A DNA stretch of 15,813 nt. Origin: CAIKLP01 sp039798705. GTDB lineage: Bacteria; Bacteroidota; Bacteroidia; Sphingobacteriales; Sphingobacteriaceae. The stretch is from contig JBDKFN010000042.1 in assembly GCA_039798705.1 (NCBI GenBank), forward strand, positions 1 through 15,813. The letters run 5' to 3'. A program made the translations under genes and the position numbers. Each line of letters begins with the position of its first letter. Positions within the stretch are counted from its first letter, which is position 1. This document shows, piece by piece, positions 1 through 8,710 of this stretch. The notes beneath the pieces were generated by a model, which made no database searches, was not told where the DNA came from, and worked only from the letters and a program-made list of their open reading frames with translations.

Positions 1-27
1 TTATTTAGCTTGCGACAATTAATTAAT

Positions 28-2817
28 ATGTGTCGAGCCATTTTTAAATATATTTTACTGCTAATATTTTTTTTCAATAGTAGTTTATATGCACAAATAG
101 TTGCAATTACGCCTTCATTTGCAACGCAAAATGATCAAGTAACTATTTTGTATGATGCTACTAAAGGGAATAAAGCATTAATGGGTCAAACGGTTGTGTA
201 TGCTCACACAGGCGTAATTACCAATTTAAGTTCTTCTGCCACTTCATGGAAATATGTTCAAGGAAATTGGGGAACTGATGATTCAAAAGTAAAGATGACA
301 AAAGTAGGAGCAAACTTATTTTCTTTAACATATACAATCAATACTTTTTATGGTGTACCTAGTTCAGAAACAGTTTTAAAATTAGCTTTTGTATTTAGAA
401 ATCAATCTGGAAGTATTGTTGGAAGAGAAGCGGATGGCACTGATATTTTTGTTGCAATAGGTTCGGGAGCATTTCAAGCAAGATTTGATGTAGAAAAGGC
501 ACAATTGCTGAATGTAGCAGATACGCTAAGAATTAAGGCCATTACTTCTAAAAAATCTAGTATAAGATTATTGCAAAATGGCAATGTTATTCAATCTATA
601 AATAATGATTCATTATTACAATATAATATTCCTGCGGCAACTTTAGGCTATGGAAAATTCAAATATATTTTTGAAGCAACGTATAATGGTAATACTAAAC
701 GTGACACCATGTATGCAGTTGTTAGAAATTCACCAGCTGTTTCATTTCCACCCGCTGGTATAAAAGATGGTATTAATTATTTATCAGATACTGCTATCAT
801 TTTACAAATTTATGCACCGTTTAAAAATTTTATTTATGTATGGGGTGATCATTCTAATTGGGAAATTGACCCCAAATTTTTAATGAACAAAACACCTGAT
901 GGTGCGAGATACTGGATACAATTAAATGGATTAACACCGGGTAAAGAATATCGTTTTCAATATTTAATAGATCAAGCGCAGTTAAAGGTTGCAGAGATTT
1001 ATGCTGATAAATTATTAGATGGAAATAATGACGCTTATATTCCTTCAATTACTTATCCGAATCTAATTCCTTATCCAAAAAATAACACCACAGAATATGT
1101 TTCTGTTTTTCAAACCGCACAACCTTCATTTAATTGGCAACACAGTTCAACTTTTCAAAAACCTGCGAAAGAAAAATTATTTATTTATGAATTATTGTTA
1201 CGTGATTTTGTTGCAAGACATGATTTTCAAACTTTAAAAGACACCTTAGATTATTTACAAAAATTAGGTGTTAATGCAATTGAATTGATGCCTGTTTCTG
1301 AGTTTGAAGGAAACGAAAGTTGGGGATACAATCCTTCATTTTATTTTGCAGTTGATAAATATTATGGAACTAAAAATGCCTATAAAGCATTTGTAGACGA
1401 ATGTCATCGAAGGGGAATTGCGGTAATCATGGATATGGTATTGAATCACTCATTTGGTCAAAGTCCGATGGTGAGAATGTATGCGGATGCAACAGGTAGA
1501 CCGACGAGCATCAATCCTTGGTTTAATGTAAACGATAAACATCCATATGGTGTCGGATTTGATTTTAACCATGAAAGTTTAGCCACCCAAAAATTTGTGG
1601 ATTCAGTTCTACATTATTGGATTGCAGAATATAAAGTTGATGGTTTCCGTTTCGATTTATCAAAAGGTTTTACTCAAAAAGATACCTACGGAAATGTTGG
1701 CGCATGGGGAATGTATGATGCTACACGTATTGCAATATGGAATCGTATTTACAATAAAGTAAGAAGTTACGATGCCGATGCATATTTAATTTTAGAACAT
1801 TTTGCAGACAATTCGGAAGAAAAAGAATTAGCGCAAAAAGGATTTATGCTATGGGGTAATTTGAATGCTAAATTCAATGAAGCTACCATGGGTTATGTTA
1901 GCACCAGCGACTTCAGTTGGGGTAATTATAAAAGCAGAACTTGGGCTGTGCCTAATTTGGTAACTTATGCAGAAAGCCACGATGAAGAAAGGTTAATGTT
2001 TAAAAATTTAACATATGGAAATTCAGGTTTAAATTATTCTGTTAAAAATTTAAATACGGCTTTGAAAAGAAATGAAATGGCGATGTGTTTTTTAATACCT
2101 TTAATTGGTCCAAAAATGATTTGGCAATTTGGGGAATTAGGCTACGATGTTTCCATTGATTTTAATGGTAGAATTGGGAATAAACCAATACGTTGGGATT
2201 ATACAAATGATGTTGCAAGAAAAAGATTATATGAAGTGACAGCTATATTAGGACATCTAAAAAACACAGAGCCTGCATTTAGTTCAAGCAATTACACTTA
2301 TCAGGTAAATGCTGGCATGAAGATTTATTCAGTAGCAGACACTTCCTTAAGTGCGGTACTTGTTGGCAATTTTGATATCAAAACAGATTCAACAAATACA
2401 CTTTTCCCACATGCCGGTAAATGGTATTCGGTTTTTACAGACGATTCAATATTCGTAACAGATTTGAATAAACGAGTAGTTTTAGGGGCTGGCAAATATG
2501 CTTTTTGGGTAGACAAAAAGATTAAAAAGCCTTTTTTGATGACTAAAATTGATGAAAATAAGCAAGAAAACGAATTCGAAGGAATTATATATCCAAATCC
2601 TGCACATCAAAAAATATTTATTAATTTTAACAATGTAGTTATGGGTTTGGTGCAAGTAAAAATTGCAAATGCTCTTGGCAAAATTGTTTTGGATAGAAAA
2701 ATAGCATTCACTAACGAAGAAGTTGCTTTAGATATCATGGATTTAACACCAGGTATTTATAATGTTCAACTTTTCAATGGTTCGAACATATTGAATAAAA
2801 AAATAATAATTAATTAA
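28..2817 (+). CDS. Secreted multidomain GH13 alpha-amylase-family hydrolase with T9SS sorting domain
   Basis: This enzyme probably hydrolyses alpha-1,4-glucans (starch or glycogen) outside the cell. I chose the ATG at 28 over an in-frame TTG at 10 because it gives a compact signal peptide ending near SLYAQ; the protein is then 929 residues. Visible order: signal peptide, N-terminal beta module (about 23-135), a second beta-sandwich-like stretch (145-240), a CBM48-like segment (about 250-345, WGDHSNWE at 272), GH13 barrel (about 382-735), C-terminal beta domain (to 840), and a T9SS type A sorting domain beginning near PNP (856-858) and ending KKIIIN. The four GH13 regions are intact: D469/H474 (DMVLNH), nucleophile D543 (GFRFD), acid/base E590 (ILEH), and H651-D652 (SHDEE). 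The catalytic machinery therefore looks complete. The GH13 subfamily, and so exact specificity (amylase, pullulanase-like or other), cannot be settled by eye. It leads the SusC/SusD operon. Confidence 0.9.
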   Translation: MCRAIFKYILLLIFFFNSSLYAQIVAITPSFATQNDQVTILYDATKGNKALMGQTVVYAHTGVITNLSSSATSWKYVQGNWGTDDSKVKMTKVGANLFSLTYTINTFYGVPSSETVLKLAFVFRNQSGSIVGREADGTDIFVAIGSGAFQARFDVEKAQLLNVADTLRIKAITSKKSSIRLLQNGNVIQSINNDSLLQYNIPAATLGYGKFKYIFEATYNGNTKRDTMYAVVRNSPAVSFPPAGIKDGINYLSDTAIILQIYAPFKNFIYVWGDHSNWEIDPKFLMNKTPDGARYWIQLNGLTPGKEYRFQYLIDQAQLKVAEIYADKLLDGNNDAYIPSITYPNLIPYPKNNTTEYVSVFQTAQPSFNWQHSSTFQKPAKEKLFIYELLLRDFVARHDFQTLKDTLDYLQKLGVNAIELMPVSEFEGNESWGYNPSFYFAVDKYYGTKNAYKAFVDECHRRGIAVIMDMVLNHSFGQSPMVRMYADATGRPTSINPWFNVNDKHPYGVGFDFNHESLATQKFVDSVLHYWIAEYKVDGFRFDLSKGFTQKDTYGNVGAWGMYDATRIAIWNRIYNKVRSYDADAYLILEHFADNSEEKELAQKGFMLWGNLNAKFNEATMGYVSTSDFSWGNYKSRTWAVPNLVTYAESHDEERLMFKNLTYGNSGLNYSVKNLNTALKRNEMAMCFLIPLIGPKMIWQFGELGYDVSIDFNGRIGNKPIRWDYTNDVARKRLYEVTAILGHLKNTEPAFSSSNYTYQVNAGMKIYSVADTSLSAVLVGNFDIKTDSTNTLFPHAGKWYSVFTDDSIFVTDLNKRVVLGAGKYAFWVDKKIKKPFLMTKIDENKQENEFEGIIYPNPAHQKIFINFNNVVMGLVQVKIANALGKIVLDRKIAFTNEEVALDIMDLTPGIYNVQLFNGSNILNKKIIIN

Positions 2818-2822
2818 TACAT

Positions 2823-5801
2823 ATGATGAAAAAACTACTTTATCTAGTTTTACTTTTATCTTCTTTGTCTTCGTTTGCGCAGACAATTAAAGGAAAAGTA
2901 CAAGACGGCCAAAGGCAACCAGTTATTGGTGCCAGTGTTTTTCTAGAAGGAACAAAGCAAGCTGTGCAAACAGATGCAATGGGAATGTTTTCGTTTCCTG
3001 TAACCGAAGCAGGAAAATACAAAGTGCGTGTTTCAATGGTAGGTTATAAAATGCTTACGAGAGATTTAACCGCTGGTACAACAGTTTATAACTTAACTAT
3101 CGAAGAAGATTCTAAATCATTAGAAGACGTGGTAGTAGTTGGTTACGGTACTAAATTAAGACGAGAAGTTACGGGTTCAATTTCTAAAATTTCTTCAAAG
3201 GAATTAAACGATTTACCGGTACAAAGTTTTGAAGGTGCATTGCAAGCAAAGCTGCCAGGTGTGCAAGTTACAACGGGTAGTGGTATTGCAGGTTCTGGAG
3301 CTGTAGTAAGAATCCGTGGGGTTGCATCTATTAGTGCTGGTGGTGATCCATTATATGTGGTAGATGGTATTCCAATTACACAAGATTATTTCTTACAAGG
3401 GAATGGTGGTGCTATGAATAACAATCCTTTAGCAAGTATCAACCCAGACGATATTGAATCAATTGATGTATTGAAAGATGCAGCTGCAACCGCAATTTAC
3501 GGTTCAAGAGGTTCGAACGGAGTAGTAATTATCACTACCAAACGTGCTAGTAAAAAAGGTGTACAAATTGGTTATACAGGAAGCGTGAGTACTTCGCAAC
3601 CAACTGCTTTGCCAGATATGTTAGACAGTAAACAATATGTACAATTATACCAAGAAGCATACGAAAACGATGGCGGAACTGGACAAGGAATATATTGGGA
3701 TGGTGTTACTAATACGGATTGGGTTGCGTTGACAACACAAACAGGTATCAAACATGCACACAACGTTTCAGTTGCAAAAGGAGGAAAAGACTTTTCTATT
3801 TTAGGTAATGTATCTTATAATAAAAACGAAAGTTTTTTAGTAGGAAATAGTTACGATAGAACTTCGATGAGACTGAATGCAGATTATGCAATTACCTCAA
3901 AATTAAAAGCAAGTTTATCTACTTCATTTAGTAATGGAGTGAATCACCGTGTAAATACTGCATGGGCAGGAGGTTTAGGAGCTGCTATGTCAACTTTATT
4001 GCCAACTCAATCTGCATATAACGCAGACGGTACATTAGCAAATTCTCCAGTTAGAGATCAAGCGTTAAGAAAATGGCAAACAGCAGAAAACAGATTTATC
4101 AATGGTTTAACATTAAACTACAAAATCAATGATAATTTTTCTGCCTTAGTAAAAGGTAGTAGCGATTACATGGTATTGTTAGATGATATTTACAATCCAA
4201 AAGAATTAATCAACACTACACATGCTGGTAATGCAAATAGATACGGAACAACTGTAAATAACTATAATTACTACGCACAATTAAATTTCACAAAAGAAAT
4301 TAATTCAGATAATAAATTCAACGCAATGATTGCGAATGAATTTCAAAGTTCAACTACTAGTACTTATAATAAAAATGAAGATGACAGAACTGTTGGTTTC
4401 AATGTGAATCCAGATTCTACAAATGCTTCATATAAAAAATATACAAATGCCGATCAACAATGGGCTTTCTTAAGTTATTTCACTCGTTTAGGTTATTCTT
4501 ATAAAAACAAAATGTTTTTTGAGTCTACTGTTCGTATGGATGGTTCTTCAAAATTTGGTAAAAATTACCGTTATGGTATTTTCCCAGCCTTCTCTGCATC
4601 TTGGGTGTTGAGCGAAGAATCATTTATTAAAGATTTAGGATTTGTAAGTTCTTCTAAATTGAGAACAAGTTATGGAAAGAGTGGTAATGCAAATATTCCA
4701 AACTACCAAAATGTAGGTGTGTTTCAAAACCCAAATAGCACGCCTACCTATAATGGTAATCCAACAACTTTTCCAATTCAGTTAGAGAATCCAAACTTAA
4801 GATGGGAAACTTCTTGGTCTTATAATTTAGGTTTAGACATGGGATTTTTGAATGATCGTTTTACTTTCTCGTTTGAATATTATAATAAAAAATCAAGTGA
4901 TGTATTGATGTCTTTATCGGTGCCACCTTCAATCGGTTTCTCAAATTATTGGGATAACGTTGGTAAGATTACCAACTCTGGTGTGGAGTTATCGGTTACT
5001 TCAAGAAACATCAACAGAGATTTAAAGTGGACAACACAATTTAATATTTCAAGAAATAAAAATGAGATTACCAGTATTGGTGTGTATACCGAAGATGCTG
5101 TAGGTGGTGGAACAAACGACACAAGGGTAGTAGTTGGTCAACCAGTAGGTACTAACTTCTTAGTGCGTTTCTCACACGTAGATCCAGTAACAGGAAAGCC
5201 AGTTTATTTAGACATCAACGGGAATGAAACATTTACTTGGGATCCAAAAGACAGAGTTTCTGTAGGTTCTGTTCTTCCAGATGCAATGGGCGGAATTACC
5301 AACTCTTTCTCTTATAAAAATTTCGATTTAAGTTTCTTATTTAATTTCGTGTTAGGTGGAGACATTTATAATTCATCTTCTAAACGTCAGTTAGGTGTTG
5401 TAACTAACTGGAATATGACAACAGATATATTTGATCGTTGGCAAAAACCAGGAGATATTGCAAAATATCCACGTTTAACATTAGATACTAGAACCTATGG
5501 ATCTAGTACGCCTTGGATCAACACAACCATGTGGTTGCAAGATGGAACATTCGCTAGGTTAAGAAATGTAACATTGGGTTATTCATTACCTAAAACAATT
5601 ACCAATAAATTAAAAATTCAATCTTTCAGAATGAGTTTAATTGGTACGAACTTGTTAACCTTTACTAAGTACACTGGTTTAGATCCTGAAATTGCGAGAG
5701 ATTTCGAAAATGCAACAGATAGAAACATGAGTCCAAATATTACTTATTTGACTCCTCCGCAAGAGAAGACTTATACCTTACAACTTAATATTACTTTCTA
5801 A
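2823..5801 (+). CDS. SusC/RagA-family TonB-dependent outer-membrane transporter
   Basis: This is an outer-membrane TonB-dependent transporter that takes up glycan oligosaccharides together with the SusD-type lipoprotein encoded next. The 992-residue length is typical of SusC proteins. Residues 1-20 form a signal peptide (LSSFAQ). Residues 21-97 form a carboxypeptidase-regulatory-like domain (KGKVQDG, GASVFLEG). This is followed by the family hallmark DVVVVGYG at 102-109, a plug domain (GALQAKLPGVQV, then PLYVVDGIP at 176-184), and a long beta-barrel ending in an aromatic residue (LQLNITF), as outer-membrane barrels do. The ATG is 5 bases after the amylase stop, so the two are very likely co-transcribed. 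An ATG ATG doublet at 2823/2826 leaves the exact first codon ambiguous by one residue. The substrate is inferred as an alpha-glucan only from the neighbouring GH13 enzyme; the SusC sequence itself does not show it. Confidence 0.95.
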   Translation: MMKKLLYLVLLLSSLSSFAQTIKGKVQDGQRQPVIGASVFLEGTKQAVQTDAMGMFSFPVTEAGKYKVRVSMVGYKMLTRDLTAGTTVYNLTIEEDSKSLEDVVVVGYGTKLRREVTGSISKISSKELNDLPVQSFEGALQAKLPGVQVTTGSGIAGSGAVVRIRGVASISAGGDPLYVVDGIPITQDYFLQGNGGAMNNNPLASINPDDIESIDVLKDAAATAIYGSRGSNGVVIITTKRASKKGVQIGYTGSVSTSQPTALPDMLDSKQYVQLYQEAYENDGGTGQGIYWDGVTNTDWVALTTQTGIKHAHNVSVAKGGKDFSILGNVSYNKNESFLVGNSYDRTSMRLNADYAITSKLKASLSTSFSNGVNHRVNTAWAGGLGAAMSTLLPTQSAYNADGTLANSPVRDQALRKWQTAENRFINGLTLNYKINDNFSALVKGSSDYMVLLDDIYNPKELINTTHAGNANRYGTTVNNYNYYAQLNFTKEINSDNKFNAMIANEFQSSTTSTYNKNEDDRTVGFNVNPDSTNASYKKYTNADQQWAFLSYFTRLGYSYKNKMFFESTVRMDGSSKFGKNYRYGIFPAFSASWVLSEESFIKDLGFVSSSKLRTSYGKSGNANIPNYQNVGVFQNPNSTPTYNGNPTTFPIQLENPNLRWETSWSYNLGLDMGFLNDRFTFSFEYYNKKSSDVLMSLSVPPSIGFSNYWDNVGKITNSGVELSVTSRNINRDLKWTTQFNISRNKNEITSIGVYTEDAVGGGTNDTRVVVGQPVGTNFLVRFSHVDPVTGKPVYLDINGNETFTWDPKDRVSVGSVLPDAMGGITNSFSYKNFDLSFLFNFVLGGDIYNSSSKRQLGVVTNWNMTTDIFDRWQKPGDIAKYPRLTLDTRTYGSSTPWINTTMWLQDGTFARLRNVTLGYSLPKTITNKLKIQSFRMSLIGTNLLTFTKYTGLDPEIARDFENATDRNMSPNITYLTPPQEKTYTLQLNITF

Positions 5802-5805
5802 GCAA

Positions 5806-7218
5806 ATGGATATGAAAAATTTTAAATTAACGATATTATCTGTGCTTCTTACAAGTGTGTTTTTTGTAAGTTCATGCACATCGGAATTAGACATTAACCC
5901 TGCAGGGGTTATTCTTGTTGATTCTGCATTGAAGACACCTGCTGATATGCAAAAGTTATTGAACTCTTGCTATGATGCATTAGCGAACCAATACAATGGA
6001 ACTGTTCAAACCTATTCTGATTTAATGGGTGATGATATTGCAAAACCTTTTCGTGATGACTTAGGTTTCAAAACGGAAATTTACAATCGCAGTACTAACT
6101 TTTTTAATTCGGATGCAGGTGGTTTGTATGGAAGATTATATATTCCAGTTTACCGTGTGAATACAATGGAGTTGTATTATGATAAAATTGTAGGATTAAC
6201 CGATGCAGAAAAAACCAGAATGCGTGCAGAAGGAAAATTCATTAGAGCACTTTGTCATTTTGATTTAGTTAGACTTTGGGCGCAGCCATATGGCTACACT
6301 GCAGATAATTCACATTTAGGTGTGCCTATCAGAGATAAAGCAACTAAAGATCCATTGCCTAGAGCTACCGTTGCACAAGTTTATGATTTTGTAGTTTCAG
6401 ATTTAAATTACGCAATTGAAAACTTGCCAGAATCTAACGGAAATTATGCAAATAAAGATGCTGCTAAGTCATTATTAGCAATCGTTTATTTTCAAATGAA
6501 TAAATTTAACGAAGCATTACCTTTGTTAAATGGAATCATTAATAGTGGTGCTTATGCTTTGTCAGATTCATTAAACAGATTCAACAGCAATGCATCTTCG
6601 CAAGAATATGTTTTTAAATTTGTGAGTACCGGATCAAACGATAACCGTGCGTCAGAATTTATCAATAGATTCCGTAGTGATAATAATCCACAACCTGATT
6701 ATAATGTAAGTAACGACATCTACAACTTAATTGCTGCAGATACTTCGGATGCGCGTATTCAGTTTTTTGGAACGATGAACCCTGGTACACCTAAACAATA
6801 CCACGTATTGAAAAAATTCAATGAGGATTATTTCCCTGTACCGTTAATTAATATGACGCAATTAGTATTGACGCGTGCTGAAGTATTAGCGGAATTAGGT
6901 CAAGACTTAGGTACAGCTGTATCAGATATCAATAAAATTATCAAAAGAGCATATCCTGGAAACACCAATAAAGAAATTGCTGCAAACGCAGATTCAAGAA
7001 CAATCTTATTGACAGTTCGTGCAGAACGTAGAAAAGAATTATTCTGCGAGGGTGATCGTGTGAATTATTTAAAAAGAATTGGCGCATTGGCTAATCCATT
7101 AGATGGAGCTACAACCATTCGTAATGCACCTTGGAATTGCCCAGGTTTAGCATTACAATTCCCAAGTTCAGAAAGAACTTCGATTTTTGTAATGAATGAA
7201 ACAGGTGGATGTAATTAA
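5806..7218 (+). CDS. SusD/RagB-family nutrient-binding outer-membrane lipoprotein
   Basis: This is the surface glycan-binding lid of the SusC transporter. The N-terminus is a lipoprotein signal with lipobox VSSC (Cys24 from the ATG at 5806). The mature start, ELDINPAG, is typical of SusD. A helical TPR-like body follows, with the family features RAEGKFIRALCHFDLVRLW and, near the C-terminus, ERRKELFCEGDRVNYLKR. At 470 residues it is somewhat short for the family (about 500-600), and the stretch before the C-terminus looks trimmed. The tail carries two late cysteines (445 and 469) that could form a disulfide; this is an inference. A second in-frame ATG at 5812 (MKNFK) would also give a working signal peptide. 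The gap to susC is 4 bases, supporting an operon and a 1:1 complex. Confidence 0.94.
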   Translation: MDMKNFKLTILSVLLTSVFFVSSCTSELDINPAGVILVDSALKTPADMQKLLNSCYDALANQYNGTVQTYSDLMGDDIAKPFRDDLGFKTEIYNRSTNFFNSDAGGLYGRLYIPVYRVNTMELYYDKIVGLTDAEKTRMRAEGKFIRALCHFDLVRLWAQPYGYTADNSHLGVPIRDKATKDPLPRATVAQVYDFVVSDLNYAIENLPESNGNYANKDAAKSLLAIVYFQMNKFNEALPLLNGIINSGAYALSDSLNRFNSNASSQEYVFKFVSTGSNDNRASEFINRFRSDNNPQPDYNVSNDIYNLIAADTSDARIQFFGTMNPGTPKQYHVLKKFNEDYFPVPLINMTQLVLTRAEVLAELGQDLGTAVSDINKIIKRAYPGNTNKEIAANADSRTILLTVRAERRKELFCEGDRVNYLKRIGALANPLDGATTIRNAPWNCPGLALQFPSSERTSIFVMNETGGCN

Positions 7219-7235
7219 TTTTAAAAAGCAAGAAA

Positions 7236-7736
7236 ATGAAAAATAGAAAAATCTTATTAGTGGGAATGCTAGCGATGCTAGCCATGTCTTGCAAAAAAGA
7301 GATCAAAGAAATTGGAGAGCCAGCGAGTAAGGTTGATGGTATTGTTTCGGAATGGGCTATGGCGCGCGTTTTAATGACCGATAAAGTGCCTATTGTAGAA
7401 GAATCAATGGACATCACTGAATACTTTGCGTCTGCAACTAAACAGCCAAACATTAAATTTTATATTGAAGGAACAGATACTTTGTTTAGTGTTGATACTG
7501 CTGGTCTAGAGTTAAATTTCTTTAACGCAGTAAATGGTAAATGGAGATTTGACAATCCATTGTATCCAAGTCAAGTTTTATTATTTCCTACCAATAGAAC
7601 TGATACGGTATTCATGAAATTAAATGGACCTATCAGAACAGTAGACAGCAAATTGAAAATCAGTAAACAAGTTTACGATTGTACTAATAAATTATTATTT
7701 AGATACGACCTTGAATTTATTAGAAAAGCAAACTAA
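7236..7736 (+). CDS. Small lipoprotein of the SusCD locus, unknown function
   Basis: This is a 166-residue predicted lipoprotein: a short hydrophobic signal with lipobox LAMSC (Cys19), followed by a charged KKEIKEIGEP linker. The rest (SEWAMARVLMTDKVPI, YIEGTDTLFSVD, NGKWRFDNPLYPSQVLLFP, KISKQVYDCTNKLLFRYDLEFIRK) looks like an all-beta, lipocalin-like or sandwich domain, judging from alternating hydrophobic residues. I do not recognise a named family with certainty. The position right after susD suggests an accessory surface glycan-binding or locus-specific lipoprotein, and small proteins annotated only with DUF numbers are common there. It starts 17 bases after susD and ends 7 bases before the next gene, so it is almost certainly in the same transcript. 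Function is inferred from context alone. Confidence 0.85.
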   Translation: MKNRKILLVGMLAMLAMSCKKEIKEIGEPASKVDGIVSEWAMARVLMTDKVPIVEESMDITEYFASATKQPNIKFYIEGTDTLFSVDTAGLELNFFNAVNGKWRFDNPLYPSQVLLFPTNRTDTVFMKLNGPIRTVDSKLKISKQVYDCTNKLLFRYDLEFIRKAN

Positions 7737-7743
7737 GATTGAT

Positions 7744-8622
7744 ATGAAAAAAATATTACTTGTATTATCATTAATAGTTATTGGTATTACACAATCTAAA
7801 GCTCAAGTTGCATGGGTAGAACCAGATCCAACCGATGTTACTAAACCTGTTAGGTTGTATGTTGATTTAGATAAACTAGATCCTTCTAAAGCTCACAACG
7901 TATTGTTACAAGCAGACCCTGGTCCATTTTATATTTGGACTTGGAAACCTTTTGAGCATCCTGCAACTAGCCCTAAAGTAAATGGCTTAGGCGATAAGCC
8001 TTGGCAAAATTCAAATGACTTATTGCAAATGACCAAAGATGACACTAAAGGTGCAAAAGTTTATTACTACGAAATGACACCAACTGAATTTTATGAAGTT
8101 CCGGCTTCTAAAGTATACACAGATGGAATTTCATTTTTAGTAAAGCCTAAAAACGGTGGAGGATATGGAGCGCCAGACATTAAGTCTGAAGATATTAATT
8201 TAACAATTAATGCACCTCGTTTAGACAAAGGAACGTTATATACATTTCCAAGTGTTTATTTACAAGATGAAATTACAACCATCATTTATGACAATGCCAT
8301 TGAACTAAAAACTACAATGCAAGGTTTGAATGATGGAGATGCATTGATGTATGTTAAGGCTACCGTAGAAGATACAGCAACTGCGGTAAGAACTACCATT
8401 GAGCCAGCTAAGTTTTTAAAGTTGCAAGACAATCCTAAATTCACCATGAAAAAAGATGCAACTGGCAAATTTAAAATCATGATGATTCCATCTAAATTTT
8501 TAAACATTCCATCAGGAAAAAAATTAATTGACATGGAAATTACCGTTAGAAAACGAGCATATACTGGTGGTGGCGATCAAATTGATCAAAAGATCAAGAT
8601 GAAAGCTGGTTGTCAGAAATAG
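7744..8622 (+). CDS. Secreted SusE/F-position protein sharing a module with the amylase N-terminus
   Basis: This is a 292-residue exported protein that probably binds starch or related glycans. I use the ATG at 7744, which gives a clean signal peptide (KKILLVLSLIVIG...SKAQ). An upstream in-frame TTG at 7711 would overlap the preceding gene and spoil the signal. There is no lipobox cysteine, so unlike classical SusE/SusF it is predicted to be a signal-peptidase-I substrate. Residues about 23-155 resemble the amylase N-terminal module: a Trp (W87), then MTK nine residues later (96-98), then FYEVP (116-120), then a Gly-rich stretch and a DI pair. The amylase has W81, MTK at 90 and FYGVP at 107. 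The second half (about 160-292) is a further beta-rich domain of unknown type ending in GCQK. It is the last gene before the terminator at 8638-8668. Confidence 0.85.
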   Translation: MKKILLVLSLIVIGITQSKAQVAWVEPDPTDVTKPVRLYVDLDKLDPSKAHNVLLQADPGPFYIWTWKPFEHPATSPKVNGLGDKPWQNSNDLLQMTKDDTKGAKVYYYEMTPTEFYEVPASKVYTDGISFLVKPKNGGGYGAPDIKSEDINLTINAPRLDKGTLYTFPSVYLQDEITTIIYDNAIELKTTMQGLNDGDALMYVKATVEDTATAVRTTIEPAKFLKLQDNPKFTMKKDATGKFKIMMIPSKFLNIPSGKKLIDMEITVRKRAYTGGGDQIDQKIKMKAGCQK

Positions 8623-8637
8623 TAAAATATTTAAATT

Positions 8638-8668
8638 AAAATGCCGGAAATAATCCGGCATTTTTTTT
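8638..8668 (+). terminator. Intrinsic terminator of the SusCD/amylase operon, possibly bidirectional
   Basis: An 8-bp perfect stem (ATGCCGGA at 8641-8648 with TCCGGCAT at 8654-8661) closes a 5-base loop and is followed by a run of eight T (8661-8668). The AAA just before the stem can pair with the first T residues. It lies 15 bases after the stop of the last locus gene. On the minus strand the same hairpin is followed by TTTTAATTT, so it could also stop transcripts running leftwards from the convergent operon. Confidence 0.93.
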
Positions 8669-8675
8669 GTCAAGC

Positions 8676-8707
8676 TTTGCGCTTTAGTTTAAAATCTTTT
8701 ATTTTTG
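8676..8707 (+). promoter_or_regulatory. Bacteroidota-type promoter of the glycosyltransferase gene
   Basis: TTTG at 8676-8679 and TATTTTTG at 8700-8707 are 20 bases apart. This matches both known Bacteroidota vegetative promoter elements (-33 TTTG and -7 TAnnTTTG) with normal spacing. It lies between the terminator and the glycosyltransferase gene. The -7 box ends only 3 bases before the ATG at 8711, so the transcript would have little or no 5' leader. Confidence 0.7.
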
Positions 8708-8710
8708 GTT

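Noticed and set aside
10..27. TTG-initiated extension of the amylase (six extra residues)
   Set aside because: The ATG at 28 gives a more compact signal peptide and needs no rare start codon.
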